In this document: piece after piece, positions 1 through 8,098 of the stretch | How the letters are laid out: every line of letters starts with the position of its first letter | How positions within the stretch are numbered: the first letter of the stretch is position 1 | DNA from: CALZKI01 sp045124055 | GTDB taxonomy: Bacteria; Bacillota; Clostridia; Lachnospirales; Lachnospiraceae | Reading direction: 5' to 3' | NCBI GenBank assembly: GCA_045124055.1 | Contig: JBGVKZ010000007.1 | Span: 1-27,277 of the forward strand | DNA: 27,277 nucleotides | The notes under the pieces: model-generated | What the model saw: the letters and a program-made list of their open reading frames with translations, nothing else | Database searches by the model: none | What the model was told of the DNA's origin: nothing | Position numbers and translations under genes: made by a program

Positions 1-432
1 ACAATGATGAAGATTATGCCTCTTATGTCAGTATTTTTCTGTTTCACAATGCCTTCCGGTCTTGGACTTTACTGGATTACAAGTGCTGTAGTAAGAACAG
101 TCCAACAAGTATTTATTAACAGAAGTTTAAATAAGAAAACAATTGATCAGATTGTAGAAGAAAATTTAAAAAAAGCTGCTAAGAAGCGTGAAAAATCAAA
201 AAAAGCAGATGGTAAAAATATCAATAATATGGCTACCATGTATACAAGAAGAATTGAAGAAATGAAAGCTGAAGCAATTGCTGAGGCAGAAAAACAAGAA
301 AAAGAAAAACAGAGAAGAAAAGAAATTGTAGAAAATGCAGCAAGTCCAAAAAGAACTTCTAATGCAAAACCGGGAAGTTTAGCTGCAAAAGCAAATATGG
401 TTAGCGAATATAACAATCGAAATAATAAATAA
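1..432 (+). CDS. yidC: YidC/Oxa1-family membrane insertase, C-terminal part (5' end outside window)
   Basis: YidC inserts and folds proteins in the cytoplasmic membrane, alone or with SecYEG. The frame is open from base 1, so the start lies upstream. The visible part has the final membrane segments of the family, with the characteristic run MPSGLGLYWITSAVV near residue 17 of the visible portion, followed by the usual QQVFINR stretch. The remaining 100 or so residues are a highly charged Lys/Glu/Ala-rich cytoplasmic tail. Such basic tails are common in Firmicute YidC proteins and probably contact the ribosome (inference). The gene ends 17 bases before jag, and the yidC-jag-mnmE-mnmG-rsmG order is the classical origin-proximal cluster, which supports the call. 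Which paralogue this is (SpoIIIJ-like or other) cannot be told from the fragment. Confidence 0.93.
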   Translation, partial: TMMKIMPLMSVFFCFTMPSGLGLYWITSAVVRTVQQVFINRSLNKKTIDQIVEENLKKAAKKREKSKKADGKNINNMATMYTRRIEEMKAEAIAEAEKQEKEKQRRKEIVENAASPKRTSNAKPGSLAAKANMVSEYNNRNNK

Positions 433-449
433 CCAAGGAGGGTTTTGAT

Positions 450-1247
450 ATGAATAAAATTACAGTATCAGCAAAGACAGTTGAAGATGCTTTGACAGAA
501 GCAAGTATTGAACTCGGTCTTGCCAGTACAGACATTGATTACGAAGTAATCGAAAAAGGAAGCACAGGTTTCTTAGGAATTGGAGCTAAACAGGCAGTAA
601 TTACTGCTTGGAAGAAAGTAGAGGAAAAACCTAAAAAAGAAAAGAAGGTAGAAAAGAAATCTGAAAAAAAAGTGGAAAAAAAGACAGAGGTTAAACCAGT
701 TGTAACTGAGAAAATAAAAGAAGTTGCAGAGGTTAAAGAAGAAATTGATCAAGTTTCTGAAAAAGAAGAAAAGTTAGCTGAAGTTGAATCACAAACAAAA
801 GAAGCTTGTGAAAAATTCTTAAAAGATGTGTTAAAATCTATGGATATGGAAGTTACACTTACATCAGAAATTGATGAAGATGGTGCACTTAGCATTAATA
901 TGGAAGGTGAGAATATGGGAATTCTCATCGGAAAAAGAGGACAAACATTAGATTCTCTTCAATACTTAACAAATCGTGTAGCAAATAAAATGCAAGAGGG
1001 TTATGTACGCGTTAAGTTAGATACAGAAAATTACCGTGCAAGAAGAAAAGAAACTTTAGAAAATCTTGCAAAAAATATTTCTTATAAAGTTAAGAGAACA
1101 AGACGCCCTGTTACATTAGAGCCAATGAACTCTTATGAAAGAAGAATTATACACTCAGCACTTCAGAATGATAAATATGTTAGAACTCATAGTGAAGGCG
1201 AAGGTAAAGAAAGAAGAGTTATTATTTCTTTCAAAAAATATAATTAG
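450..1247 (+). CDS. jag: Jag/KhpB RNA-binding protein (Jag-N, KH, R3H)
   Basis: Cytoplasmic RNA-binding protein of the Jag (KhpB/EloR) family, linked in other Firmicutes to cell elongation and division control and to sRNA binding. The 265 residues read in order as: a Jag-N domain at about 1-56 with the GSTGFLGIGAKQA signature; a Lys/Glu-rich low-complexity linker at about 57-115; a KH domain containing GILIGKRGQTLDSLQ near 155-170; and a C-terminal R3H domain with YERRIIHSAL and a final RRVIISFKK. The start has a good ribosome site (aaggaggg) and follows yidC by 17 bases, indicating co-transcription. The linker is longer and more repetitive than in short KhpB forms, which is normal for the family. 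It is followed by a hairpin-containing gap before mnmE. Confidence 0.95.
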   Translation: MNKITVSAKTVEDALTEASIELGLASTDIDYEVIEKGSTGFLGIGAKQAVITAWKKVEEKPKKEKKVEKKSEKKVEKKTEVKPVVTEKIKEVAEVKEEIDQVSEKEEKLAEVESQTKEACEKFLKDVLKSMDMEVTLTSEIDEDGALSINMEGENMGILIGKRGQTLDSLQYLTNRVANKMQEGYVRVKLDTENYRARRKETLENLAKNISYKVKRTRRPVTLEPMNSYERRIIHSALQNDKYVRTHSEGEGKERRVIISFKKYN

Positions 1248-1267
1248 ATTTGTAGACATTGAAAATG

Positions 1268-1297
1268 TGAGAGAATGCCTATTTTGGTATTCTCTCA
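1268..1297. other. Intergenic hairpin between jag and mnmE
   Basis: A 12-bp stem (tgagagaatgcc paired with ggtattctctca, one G.T pair) closes a six-base loop. It is not followed by a T-run, so it is not a standard intrinsic terminator; it could be an RNA processing or stabilising element in the polycistronic transcript, or a weak attenuator. Confidence 0.5.
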
Positions 1298-1323
1298 TTG
1301 TATAATAATTTGGAGAAATTTTT

Positions 1324-2715
1324 ATGAAAACAGATACTATTGCGGCTATTAGTACAGCTATGACTAATTCTGGTATTGGTATTATTAGAATTAGTGGTGA
1401 TGAAGCTATTTCCATTGCAAATAAAATAGTGGTTTTTAAAAAGAATCATAAAAAATTGATAGATGTAAAATCAAATACAATTAATTATGGTTTTATTTAT
1501 GATGGAAATGATTTCATTGATGAAGTTATGGTTTCTGTTTTTAAATCACCAAATAGTTATACAACAGAAGATACAGTTGAAATTAATTGCCATGGTGGTA
1601 TTGTAGTAATGAACACTATTTTAGAACTTGTAATTAAAAATGGTGCAAGACTTGCTGAACCTGGCGAATTTACGAAACGTGCTTTTCTAAATGGAAGAAT
1701 TGATTTAACAAAAGCAGAAGCGGTTATGGATGTAATCAATTCAAACAATGTTTATGCAATGAAAAGTAGTGCTAAACAGTTAAAAGGTGATGTTTATAGT
1801 ATTATTAAGTCTTTAAGAGATGATATTATATATGAAATTGCTTTTATTGAATCAGCTCTCGATGACCCGGAACATATAAGTTTAGAGGGATATCCAGAAA
1901 AACTTCATATAAAAGTTAATGAAATTTTATCCAAAATTGATAAGCTACTGAAAAAATATGATAATGGTAAGATAATAAAAGAAGGTATAAATACCGTTAT
2001 AGTTGGTAAACCAAATGTTGGAAAATCATCTTTATTAAATTTGCTTGCTGGTGAGGAAAAAGCGATTGTTACGGATATTGCTGGAACAACAAGAGATGTT
2101 TTAGAAGAAAGTGTAAAAATGAATGATATTTTATTAAATATTATTGATACAGCAGGTATTCGAAAAACAGAAGATATTGTTGAAAAAATTGGTGTAGATA
2201 AAGCAAAAAAATATGCTATTGATGCTGATTTAGTTATTTTTGTTGTGGATTCCTCTAATTTATTGGAACAATCTGATAAAGAAATTATGGAATTAATTTC
2301 AGATAAAAAAGTAATTGTTCTTTTAAATAAATCAGATTTACAGCCGGTTGTTACAGAAGAAACTATAAAAGAATTATGGAAAAATGAGGATAATAACATT
2401 TCTATTATTAAGACTTCTACAAAAGAAAATATAGGAATGGATTTATTAGAAAATACAGTCAAAGAAATGTTTTTTAAAGGAGATATTTCTTTTAATGATG
2501 AGATTTTTATTACGAGTCTTAGACATAAAGAAGCATTATCAGATTCTTTTAAAGCATTAACAATGGTTAAAAGAAGTCTAGAAGATGAAATGCCGGAAGA
2601 TTTTTTATCAATCGATTTAATGAGTGCTTATACTTCACTTGGTTTAATTATAGGTGAAGAAGTTGGCGAAGATTTAGTAAATGAAATATTTGCTAAATTT
2701 TGTATGGGTAAATAA
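1324..2715 (+). CDS. mnmE: tRNA modification GTPase MnmE
   Basis: MnmE works with MnmG to install the aminomethyl-type group at C5 of wobble uridine 34 in several tRNAs, using GTP hydrolysis and a tetrahydrofolate-derived one-carbon unit. The 463-residue length is normal. The N-terminal folate-binding domain opens with DTIAAISTAM and carries the AEPGEFTKRAFLNGR block near 111-125. The inserted G domain shows the P-loop GKPNVGKS at 228-235, a switch region with GTTRD, DTAG, and the NKSD guanine-specificity motif. The C-terminal CMGK contains Cys460, the conserved catalytic cysteine of the CxGK tail. The start is ATG with ttggag upstream. mnmG follows after 27 bases, matching the two-protein complex. 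Confidence 0.97.
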   Translation: MKTDTIAAISTAMTNSGIGIIRISGDEAISIANKIVVFKKNHKKLIDVKSNTINYGFIYDGNDFIDEVMVSVFKSPNSYTTEDTVEINCHGGIVVMNTILELVIKNGARLAEPGEFTKRAFLNGRIDLTKAEAVMDVINSNNVYAMKSSAKQLKGDVYSIIKSLRDDIIYEIAFIESALDDPEHISLEGYPEKLHIKVNEILSKIDKLLKKYDNGKIIKEGINTVIVGKPNVGKSSLLNLLAGEEKAIVTDIAGTTRDVLEESVKMNDILLNIIDTAGIRKTEDIVEKIGVDKAKKYAIDADLVIFVVDSSNLLEQSDKEIMELISDKKVIVLLNKSDLQPVVTEETIKELWKNEDNNISIIKTSTKENIGMDLLENTVKEMFFKGDISFNDEIFITSLRHKEALSDSFKALTMVKRSLEDEMPEDFLSIDLMSAYTSLGLIIGEEVGEDLVNEIFAKFCMGK

Positions 2716-2742
2716 TTTTTCTTATTATATACGGAGGATGCT

Positions 2743-4650
2743 ATGCCTGAAATTAGAGAAAAAGTAGATGTATGTGTTGTTGGTGCAGGACACGCAGGTT
2801 GTGAAGCCGCTCTCGCTTCAGCAAGACTTGGTCTTGAAACAGTTATTTTTACAGTAAGTGTTGATAGTATTGCACTTATGCCTTGTAATCCAAATATTGG
2901 TGGTTCTTCAAAAGGACATTTGGTAAAAGAAATTGATGCACTTGGGGGACAAATGGGTAAAGTTATTGATAAAACCTTTATTCAGTCTAAAATGCTCAAT
3001 GTATCAAAAGGCCCTGCTGTGCATTCATTACGTGCTCAGGCAGATAAAGCTGATTATTCCAGAGAAATGAGAAAAGTTTTGGAAAATCAGGAACACCTTA
3101 CAATTAAACAGGCAGAAGTATGTGAAATTTTGACAGAAGAATTAGAAGAAGGAAGAAAAAAAGTAATAGGTCTTAAAACTTTTACCGGTGCAATATATGA
3201 ATGTAGAGCTATTATACTTTGCACAGGTACTTATTTAAAAGCAAGATGTCTTTGCGGAGAAGCTATTACATATACAGGACCTAATGGTTTGCAGGCTGCA
3301 AATCATTTAACAGATTCTTTGAAAAATTTAGGTTTAGAAATTAGAAGATTTAAAACAGGGACTCCTGCCAGAATGGATAAGAGAAGTATTGATTTTTCAA
3401 AAATGGAAGAACAATTTGGTGATGAAAAAATTGTACCATTTTCCTTCTCTACAAATCCAAAAGATATTCAAAAAGAACAGGTTTCTTGTTGGCTTACTTA
3501 TACTAATGAAGAAACTCATAATATTATTAGAAACAACTTAGATAGGTCTCCAATTTATGCTGGAGTTATTGAAGGTACAGGACCAAGATATTGCCCATCG
3601 ATTGAAGATAAAGTTGTTAAATTTGCAGATAAAGATAGACATCAGGTTTTTATTGAACCGGAAGGACTTCATACAAATGAGATGTATGTAGGTGGTATGT
3701 CTTCTTCTTTACCAGAAGATGTTCAGCTAGCTATGTATAGAACAGTTCCAGGACTTGAAAATTGCAAAATTGTTAGAAATGCATATGCTATTGAATATGA
3801 TTGCATTAATGCTATTGATTTATATCCATCATTGGAATTTAAGAAAATTTCTGGATTATTTAGTGCAGGACAATTTAATGGAAGTAGCGGATATGAAGAA
3901 GCTGCTGCTCAAGGAATTATTGCAGGAATTAATGCCGCAATGAGTTTACTTGGAAAAGAACCATTAGTTCTCGACCGTTCAGAAGCATATATTGGTGTAT
4001 TGATTGATGATTTAGTAACAAAAGAAAGTTTTGAACCATATCGTATGATGACAAGTCGTGCAGAATATCGTTTGCTTTTAAGACAGGATAATGCAGATCT
4101 TCGTTTAAGAAAAAAGGGATATGAAATTGGACTTGTTTCTGAAGAAGAATATCAATATCTTCTGAAAAAAGAAAAAATGATTGAAGAAGAAGTTGATAGA
4201 CTAAAAAATACATTAATTGGTGCATCGAAAAATATTCAAGCATTTTTAGAAGAATGCGGAAGTACTACACTTAAGACAGGTACTTATTTATCTGAACTTG
4301 TCTGTCGACCTGAATTAAATTATGAAATGCTTGCTCCTATTGACCAAGAACGAAAAGAATTACCGGAAGATGTTATAGAACAAGTAAATATTAACTTAAA
4401 ATATGAAGGATATATTTTAAGACAGTTAAAACAAGTAGACCAATACAAAAAAATGGAGAAAAAATTAATTCCTGAAGATTTGGATTATGAAGACATTAAG
4501 AGTCTTCGTATAGAAGCCAGACAAAAACTTATTAAATTTAAACCAGTTTCAGTTGGACAGGCTTCCAGAATATCAGGAGTTTCTCCAGCAGATATTTCTG
4601 TACTTTTAGTATATTTGGAACAATTCAATAAATCAAAAAATAAAGGGTAA
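2743..4650 (+). CDS. mnmG: tRNA uridine 5-carboxymethylaminomethyl synthesis enzyme MnmG (GidA)
   Basis: FAD- and NADH-dependent partner of MnmE in wobble-uridine modification. The protein is 635 residues, typical of full-length MnmG. Near the N-terminus it has the dinucleotide-binding motif GAGHAGCEAA (14-23), then the family signature NPNIGGSSKGHLVKEIDALG. The block FNGSSGYEEAAAQG and the TSRAEYRLLLRQDNADLR motif are also characteristic. The C-terminal helical part ends with RISGVSPADISVLLVYLEQ, the MnmE-interacting region of the family. The start is ATG preceded by acggagga. The rsmG start follows the stop codon after two bases, so the two genes are tightly coupled. Confidence 0.97.
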   Translation: MPEIREKVDVCVVGAGHAGCEAALASARLGLETVIFTVSVDSIALMPCNPNIGGSSKGHLVKEIDALGGQMGKVIDKTFIQSKMLNVSKGPAVHSLRAQADKADYSREMRKVLENQEHLTIKQAEVCEILTEELEEGRKKVIGLKTFTGAIYECRAIILCTGTYLKARCLCGEAITYTGPNGLQAANHLTDSLKNLGLEIRRFKTGTPARMDKRSIDFSKMEEQFGDEKIVPFSFSTNPKDIQKEQVSCWLTYTNEETHNIIRNNLDRSPIYAGVIEGTGPRYCPSIEDKVVKFADKDRHQVFIEPEGLHTNEMYVGGMSSSLPEDVQLAMYRTVPGLENCKIVRNAYAIEYDCINAIDLYPSLEFKKISGLFSAGQFNGSSGYEEAAAQGIIAGINAAMSLLGKEPLVLDRSEAYIGVLIDDLVTKESFEPYRMMTSRAEYRLLLRQDNADLRLRKKGYEIGLVSEEEYQYLLKKEKMIEEEVDRLKNTLIGASKNIQAFLEECGSTTLKTGTYLSELVCRPELNYEMLAPIDQERKELPEDVIEQVNINLKYEGYILRQLKQVDQYKKMEKKLIPEDLDYEDIKSLRIEARQKLIKFKPVSVGQASRISGVSPADISVLLVYLEQFNKSKNKG

Positions 4651-4652
4651 TC

Positions 4653-5381
4653 ATGTTAGAAAAATATAATACTACTTCGTTTGAAAAAGATTTAGAAGAA
4701 TTAAATATTAAATTAGATAAACGACAAGTGTGTCAGTTTTTACAATATTATGAGCTTTTAGTGGAATGGAATTCTTTTATGAATTTAACTGCTATTACCG
4801 ATTTTGATGAAGTAATCAAAAAACATTTTATAGATAGTTTATCTTTAATTAAATCTATTGACTTATCAAGAAACTTTTCGGTAATCGATATAGGAACAGG
4901 TGCAGGTTTTCCTGGTATTCCACTAAAGATAGCTTTTCCTAATTTAAAAATTACTTTATTAGATTCATTGAATAAAAGAATAAAGTTTTTAGATGAAGTA
5001 ATTAATAGATTGGAATTGAAAGATATAAAAACTATTCATGGTCGTGCAGAAGATTTTGCAAAAGATAAAGATTATCGTGAAAATTATGATTTATGTGTTT
5101 CACGTGCTGTTGCAAATTTATCTACACTTTCTGAATATTGTTTACCTTATATAAAGGTAGGAGGAAAATTTATATCTTATAAATCAGAAAAAATTACTGA
5201 TGAAATGAATGCAGCAAAAAATGCTATTCATATTTTAGGAGGAAATGTATTAAGTCAAGTTGAATTTAATTTACCTGACTCGGATATTTATAGAAATTTA
5301 TTTGTAATTGAAAAAGTAAAAGATACTCCAAAAAAGTATCCAAGAAAAGCAGGGCTTCCATCAAAGGAACCATTAGCTTGA
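4653..5381 (+). CDS. rsmG: 16S rRNA (guanine-N7) methyltransferase RsmG (GidB)
   Basis: S-adenosylmethionine-dependent methyltransferase that modifies a guanine in the 530 loop of 16S rRNA (G527 in E. coli numbering); loss gives low-level streptomycin resistance in other bacteria. The 242 residues contain the SAM-binding motif VIDIGTGAGFPGIP at 77-90, the downstream LLDSLNKRIKFL block, and the CVSRAVANL segment. The C-terminus ends with the typical RKAGLPSKEPL. The start is two bases after the mnmG stop, so translation is probably coupled. The kinase gene that follows is only 10 bases away, so the mnmE-mnmG-rsmG transcript may continue into the two-component pair. Confidence 0.96.
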   Translation: MLEKYNTTSFEKDLEELNIKLDKRQVCQFLQYYELLVEWNSFMNLTAITDFDEVIKKHFIDSLSLIKSIDLSRNFSVIDIGTGAGFPGIPLKIAFPNLKITLLDSLNKRIKFLDEVINRLELKDIKTIHGRAEDFAKDKDYRENYDLCVSRAVANLSTLSEYCLPYIKVGGKFISYKSEKITDEMNAAKNAIHILGGNVLSQVEFNLPDSDIYRNLFVIEKVKDTPKKYPRKAGLPSKEPLA

Positions 5382-5391
5382 GGAAATATAA

Positions 5392-6405
5392 ATGAGTGAT
5401 AATAAAGTAGAGTTATTAAATGAAGTAATTGAAGAATTAGAAGAAAGCAAGAAATCAGTACAAAGAAATTTGAATCGAAACTTAGATAGAATTTCAGAAA
5501 TTAATGTTTATTTAAAATCTCTCTTAGATAAAGAAGATAGCGATTTTAAAGTTTTCTCACCAAGAAATGTTGAAAGTATTTATAGTGAGCAAATAACAAA
5601 TTGTAATAGTGAAAAAAACAGTCTTGAATTAGAGAATAGAGAATATTATACAAAGATTAATAAATTGAATACTATGCTTGATAAAATGTATAAGGTATCT
5701 TCCGTAGATATTGAAGAAAGTTCTGATATTGAATCTTTTTCTTCTAATACAGAAATTATTTACAAGGCAAGAGATTCTGTTATTAGTCAGGAAGCAGAAA
5801 GGCAGAGAATTGCAAGAGATTTACACGATTATTCTCTCCAAAATTTAACTGCTTTAATTCATAAAGTCGAGTTAGCTTCTATGTATGTTAATCAAGACCC
5901 TATTAGAACAAAATTGGAATTATCAACAATTAGTAATTCTTTAAAAGAAACAATTAATGAAATTAGAGAAATTATTTTTGACTTGAGACCAATGACTCTT
6001 GATGATTTGGGATTTAAAGAATTATTAGATGCCTTTATAACAAAAGAAATAGAACATAAAGATATCAAAGTTATTATCGATAATTATAATTTATCAGTAG
6101 AAGACAGAAATATACTTGTGGTTTTATTCAGAGTTATAAAAGAAACCTTAGGAAATGCAGTTCGTCATTCAAAATGTGATGAAATACATATATCAATCGA
6201 TGATACAAAGAATAATGAAATTGTATATAACATTACTGATAATGGTTGTGGTTTCGATGTTTTTGAAAAAATTAAGCAAAATAATAAACATTATGGTTTA
6301 ATTATTTTGGAAGAACGTGTAAAATTAATTCAGGGGAATATTAAGTTCGATTCTTCTAAAGGAAAAGGTACAAGTATAAAGATAACTATTCCAATAAACA
6401 GATAA
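5392..6405 (+). CDS. Soluble DegS/NarL-type sensor histidine kinase
   Basis: A 337-residue kinase with no membrane segment or signal peptide, so it should sense a cytoplasmic input. Residues about 1-110 are strongly helical and charged, suggesting coiled coils similar in style to DegS. The HisKA_3 dimerisation domain carries ERQRIARDLHD with phospho-acceptor His145 and the conserved Gln150. Next come the LRPMTLDDLG motif, the N-box NAVRHS (Asn255), the G1 box DNGCGF (283-288) and a G2-like GKGTSIKITIP end. All catalytic motifs look intact. The response regulator begins 16 bases downstream, a clear cognate pair. Resemblance to DegS is in domain layout and motifs; orthology is not shown. The signal is unknown. 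Confidence 0.9.
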   Translation: MSDNKVELLNEVIEELEESKKSVQRNLNRNLDRISEINVYLKSLLDKEDSDFKVFSPRNVESIYSEQITNCNSEKNSLELENREYYTKINKLNTMLDKMYKVSSVDIEESSDIESFSSNTEIIYKARDSVISQEAERQRIARDLHDYSLQNLTALIHKVELASMYVNQDPIRTKLELSTISNSLKETINEIREIIFDLRPMTLDDLGFKELLDAFITKEIEHKDIKVIIDNYNLSVEDRNILVVLFRVIKETLGNAVRHSKCDEIHISIDDTKNNEIVYNITDNGCGFDVFEKIKQNNKHYGLIILEERVKLIQGNIKFDSSKGKGTSIKITIPINR

Positions 6406-6421
6406 GGAGAAAATTTAAGTT

Positions 6422-7069
6422 ATGCCTATTAGTGTAGTAATTGTTGATGACCACAAAATGATTAGAGAAGGAATTAGACAATTATTAGAATTTGACGGAA
6501 AAATTAAGGTTATTGCTGAAGCAGGTAATGGTTTAGAATGTGTAGATTTGCTTAATAAAAAAGTGATTCCAGATATTCTATTACTGGATATTAATATGCC
6601 TGAAATGAATGGTTTAGAGGTCTTAAAATATATTAGAGATAATAAAATTAAAGTTAAAGTTCTGATTTTAACTGTTCATAATGAAATTGAGTATCTCGTT
6701 AAAGCTGTTGATATGAGTATTGATGGATATGTTTTAAAAGATTCTGAATCAGAGGTTTTAAAAAATGCTATCTTCACTGTATGTGAAGGTGAAAATTATA
6801 TTCAGCCAGAACTTATACCAATGTTAAATTCTAGAATGATAAATAGAGATATTGATAAAGAAAAACTTAAAAGTTTAACAAGACGAGAAATTGAGGTATT
6901 AAAAGCAATAGCTGCTGGATTACTTAATAAGGAAATTGCTACGAATCTTGGAATTAGTGAAAGAACTGTTAAGAATCATATTTCAAATATCTTTAAGAAA
7001 ATTGATGTTGCAGATAGAACACAAGCTGCAGTATTCGCAATAAAGAACGATATTGTTAAATTATATTAG
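6422..7069 (+). CDS. NarL/FixJ-family response regulator (DegU-like)
   Basis: A 215-residue transcription factor paired with the preceding kinase. The receiver domain (about 1-120) has the acidic pair Asp9-Asp10, phospho-acceptor Asp56 in LLLDINMPEMNG, the conserved Thr84 and Lys106. The C-terminal LuxR-type helix-turn-helix spans about 147-208 and contains LTRREIEVLKAIAAGLLNKEIA followed by ISERTVKNHISNIFKK. Phosphorylation by the kinase is expected to drive dimerisation and DNA binding. The start is ATG with aaggagaaa upstream at a long spacing. The gene ends directly against the first parS site. Its targets cannot be read from this window. Confidence 0.92.
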   Translation: MPISVVIVDDHKMIREGIRQLLEFDGKIKVIAEAGNGLECVDLLNKKVIPDILLLDINMPEMNGLEVLKYIRDNKIKVKVLILTVHNEIEYLVKAVDMSIDGYVLKDSESEVLKNAIFTVCEGENYIQPELIPMLNSRMINRDIDKEKLKSLTRREIEVLKAIAAGLLNKEIATNLGISERTVKNHISNIFKKIDVADRTQAAVFAIKNDIVKLY

Positions 7070-7085
7070 TGTTTCACGTGAAACA
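7070..7085. promoter_or_regulatory. parS site 1 (ParB-binding centromere-like site)
   Basis: TGTTTCACGTGAAACA, a perfect 16-bp palindrome identical to the Firmicute parS consensus. It begins at the last base of the spacer after the regulator stop codon and lies upstream of parA. ParB is expected to load here and spread to organise the origin region. Confidence 0.95.
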
Positions 7086-7119
7086 TTTTTATAAAAACAA
7101 GTTTCAATACTAGATAATG

Positions 7120-7135
7120 TGTTTCACGTGAAACA
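7120..7135. promoter_or_regulatory. parS site 2
   Basis: A second perfect copy of TGTTTCACGTGAAACA, 50 bp downstream of the first (start to start). Tandem parS copies next to parAB are usual in origin-proximal clusters. Confidence 0.95.
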
Positions 7136-7155
7136 TTGAAATCTAGATATAGTGA

Positions 7156-7171
7156 TTTTAACCGTGAAACA
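7156..7171. promoter_or_regulatory. Degenerate parS-like half-site
   Basis: TTTTAACCGTGAAACA keeps the right half of parS (CGTGAAACA) but the left arm is altered; 12 of 16 bases match the consensus. It lies 36 bp after parS site 2. It may be a weak ParB site or a decayed copy. Confidence 0.5.
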
Positions 7172-7188
7172 TAAAAAATAAGTAATTA

Positions 7189-7204
7189 TATCAGTCGTGA
7201 AACA
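7189..7204. promoter_or_regulatory. Degenerate parS-like half-site
   Basis: TATCAGTCGTGAAACA keeps only the right half, CGTGAAACA; 11 of 16 bases match parS. Together with the previous half-site and the two perfect sites it forms a four-member series in the same 135-bp gap. Confidence 0.45.
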
Positions 7205-7327
7205 TTGAATTTTACAGTAATTTCCTAGAAAAACGTGCTAAATATATGTAGAATTTGATATATAATGATGATATTATAATTTCAGTTAAGAACTAAAGAG
7301 GTATGTTCTATAACGAAAGGAAGAAAT

Positions 7328-8095
7328 ATGGGAAGAATTATCGCAATAGCAAATCAAAAAGGTGGAGTTGGTAAGACCACTACATCTATAAATTTATCCG
7401 CAGCTTTAGGTGCAAAAGGTAAGAAAGTTTTAGTAATCGATACTGACCCACAGGGAAATACAACTAGTGGATACGGAATTGATAAAAACGAATTAGAATA
7501 TTCAGTATATGATTTAATGCTTGGTGAATGTTCAGTTCAAGATTGTATTATTAAAGATGTAGTAAAAAATGTTTCAATTATTCCATCTAATGTAGATTTA
7601 TCAGCGGTTGAAATCGAACTAATTGGTAAAGAAAAGAAAGAATATATCTTAAAAAATGAAATAGATTATGTAAAAGATATATATGATTTTATTATTATTG
7701 ATTGTCCTCCATCATTGAGCATGTTGACAATTAATAGTATGACAACAGCAAATACAATTTTAGTTCCAATTCAATGTGAATATTATGCTTTGGAAGGTCT
7801 TTCAGATTTATTGCATACGGTAAATTTAGTACAAGAAAGATTGAATCCAGAACTTCAAATGGAAGGCGTTGTATTTACAATGTTTGATGCAAGAACAAAT
7901 TTATCTAATCAAGTAGTGGAAAATGTAAAGAATTATTTAGGTCAGAATATATATAAAACAGTTATTCCTAGAAATGTACGTTTAGCAGAAGCACCAAGTT
8001 ATGGACAACCTATTAATGTATATGACCCGAAGTCCGCAGGTGCAGAAGCCTATTCAATGTTAGCAGATGAAGTTATCAAAAGAAAGGAAGTATAG
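7328..8095 (+). CDS. parA: Chromosome partitioning ATPase ParA (Soj)
   Basis: ParA/Soj is a deviant Walker-type ATPase that binds DNA as an ATP dimer and acts with ParB in origin segregation, and in relatives of B. subtilis also regulates DnaA. The 255 residues open with MGRIIAIANQKGGVGKTT, including the deviant P-loop KGGVGKTT at 11-18. They also show VIDTDPQGN (Walker A') and FIIIDCPPS (Walker B). The length is that of a chromosomal Soj with no N-terminal regulator domain. The start is ATG with gaaagga upstream. parB begins three bases after the stop, and perfect parS sites lie just upstream, so this is the chromosomal segregation locus and not a plasmid copy. Confidence 0.97.
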   Translation: MGRIIAIANQKGGVGKTTTSINLSAALGAKGKKVLVIDTDPQGNTTSGYGIDKNELEYSVYDLMLGECSVQDCIIKDVVKNVSIIPSNVDLSAVEIELIGKEKKEYILKNEIDYVKDIYDFIIIDCPPSLSMLTINSMTTANTILVPIQCEYYALEGLSDLLHTVNLVQERLNPELQMEGVVFTMFDARTNLSNQVVENVKNYLGQNIYKTVIPRNVRLAEAPSYGQPINVYDPKSAGAEAYSMLADEVIKRKEV

Positions 8096-8098
8096 CAA

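Noticed and set aside
1905..2462. A long reverse-strand open frame opposite mnmE (185 codons).
   Set aside because: It lies entirely opposite the MnmE G domain, which has all family motifs; the frame is Ile/Ser/Phe-rich as expected from the complement of AT-rich codons and has no start context.
7255..7280. A sigma-A promoter for parA using TTGATA and TATAAT.
   Set aside because: The two hexamers are separated by 14 bases or are adjacent, depending on choice; in such AT-rich DNA this is not distinguishable from chance.
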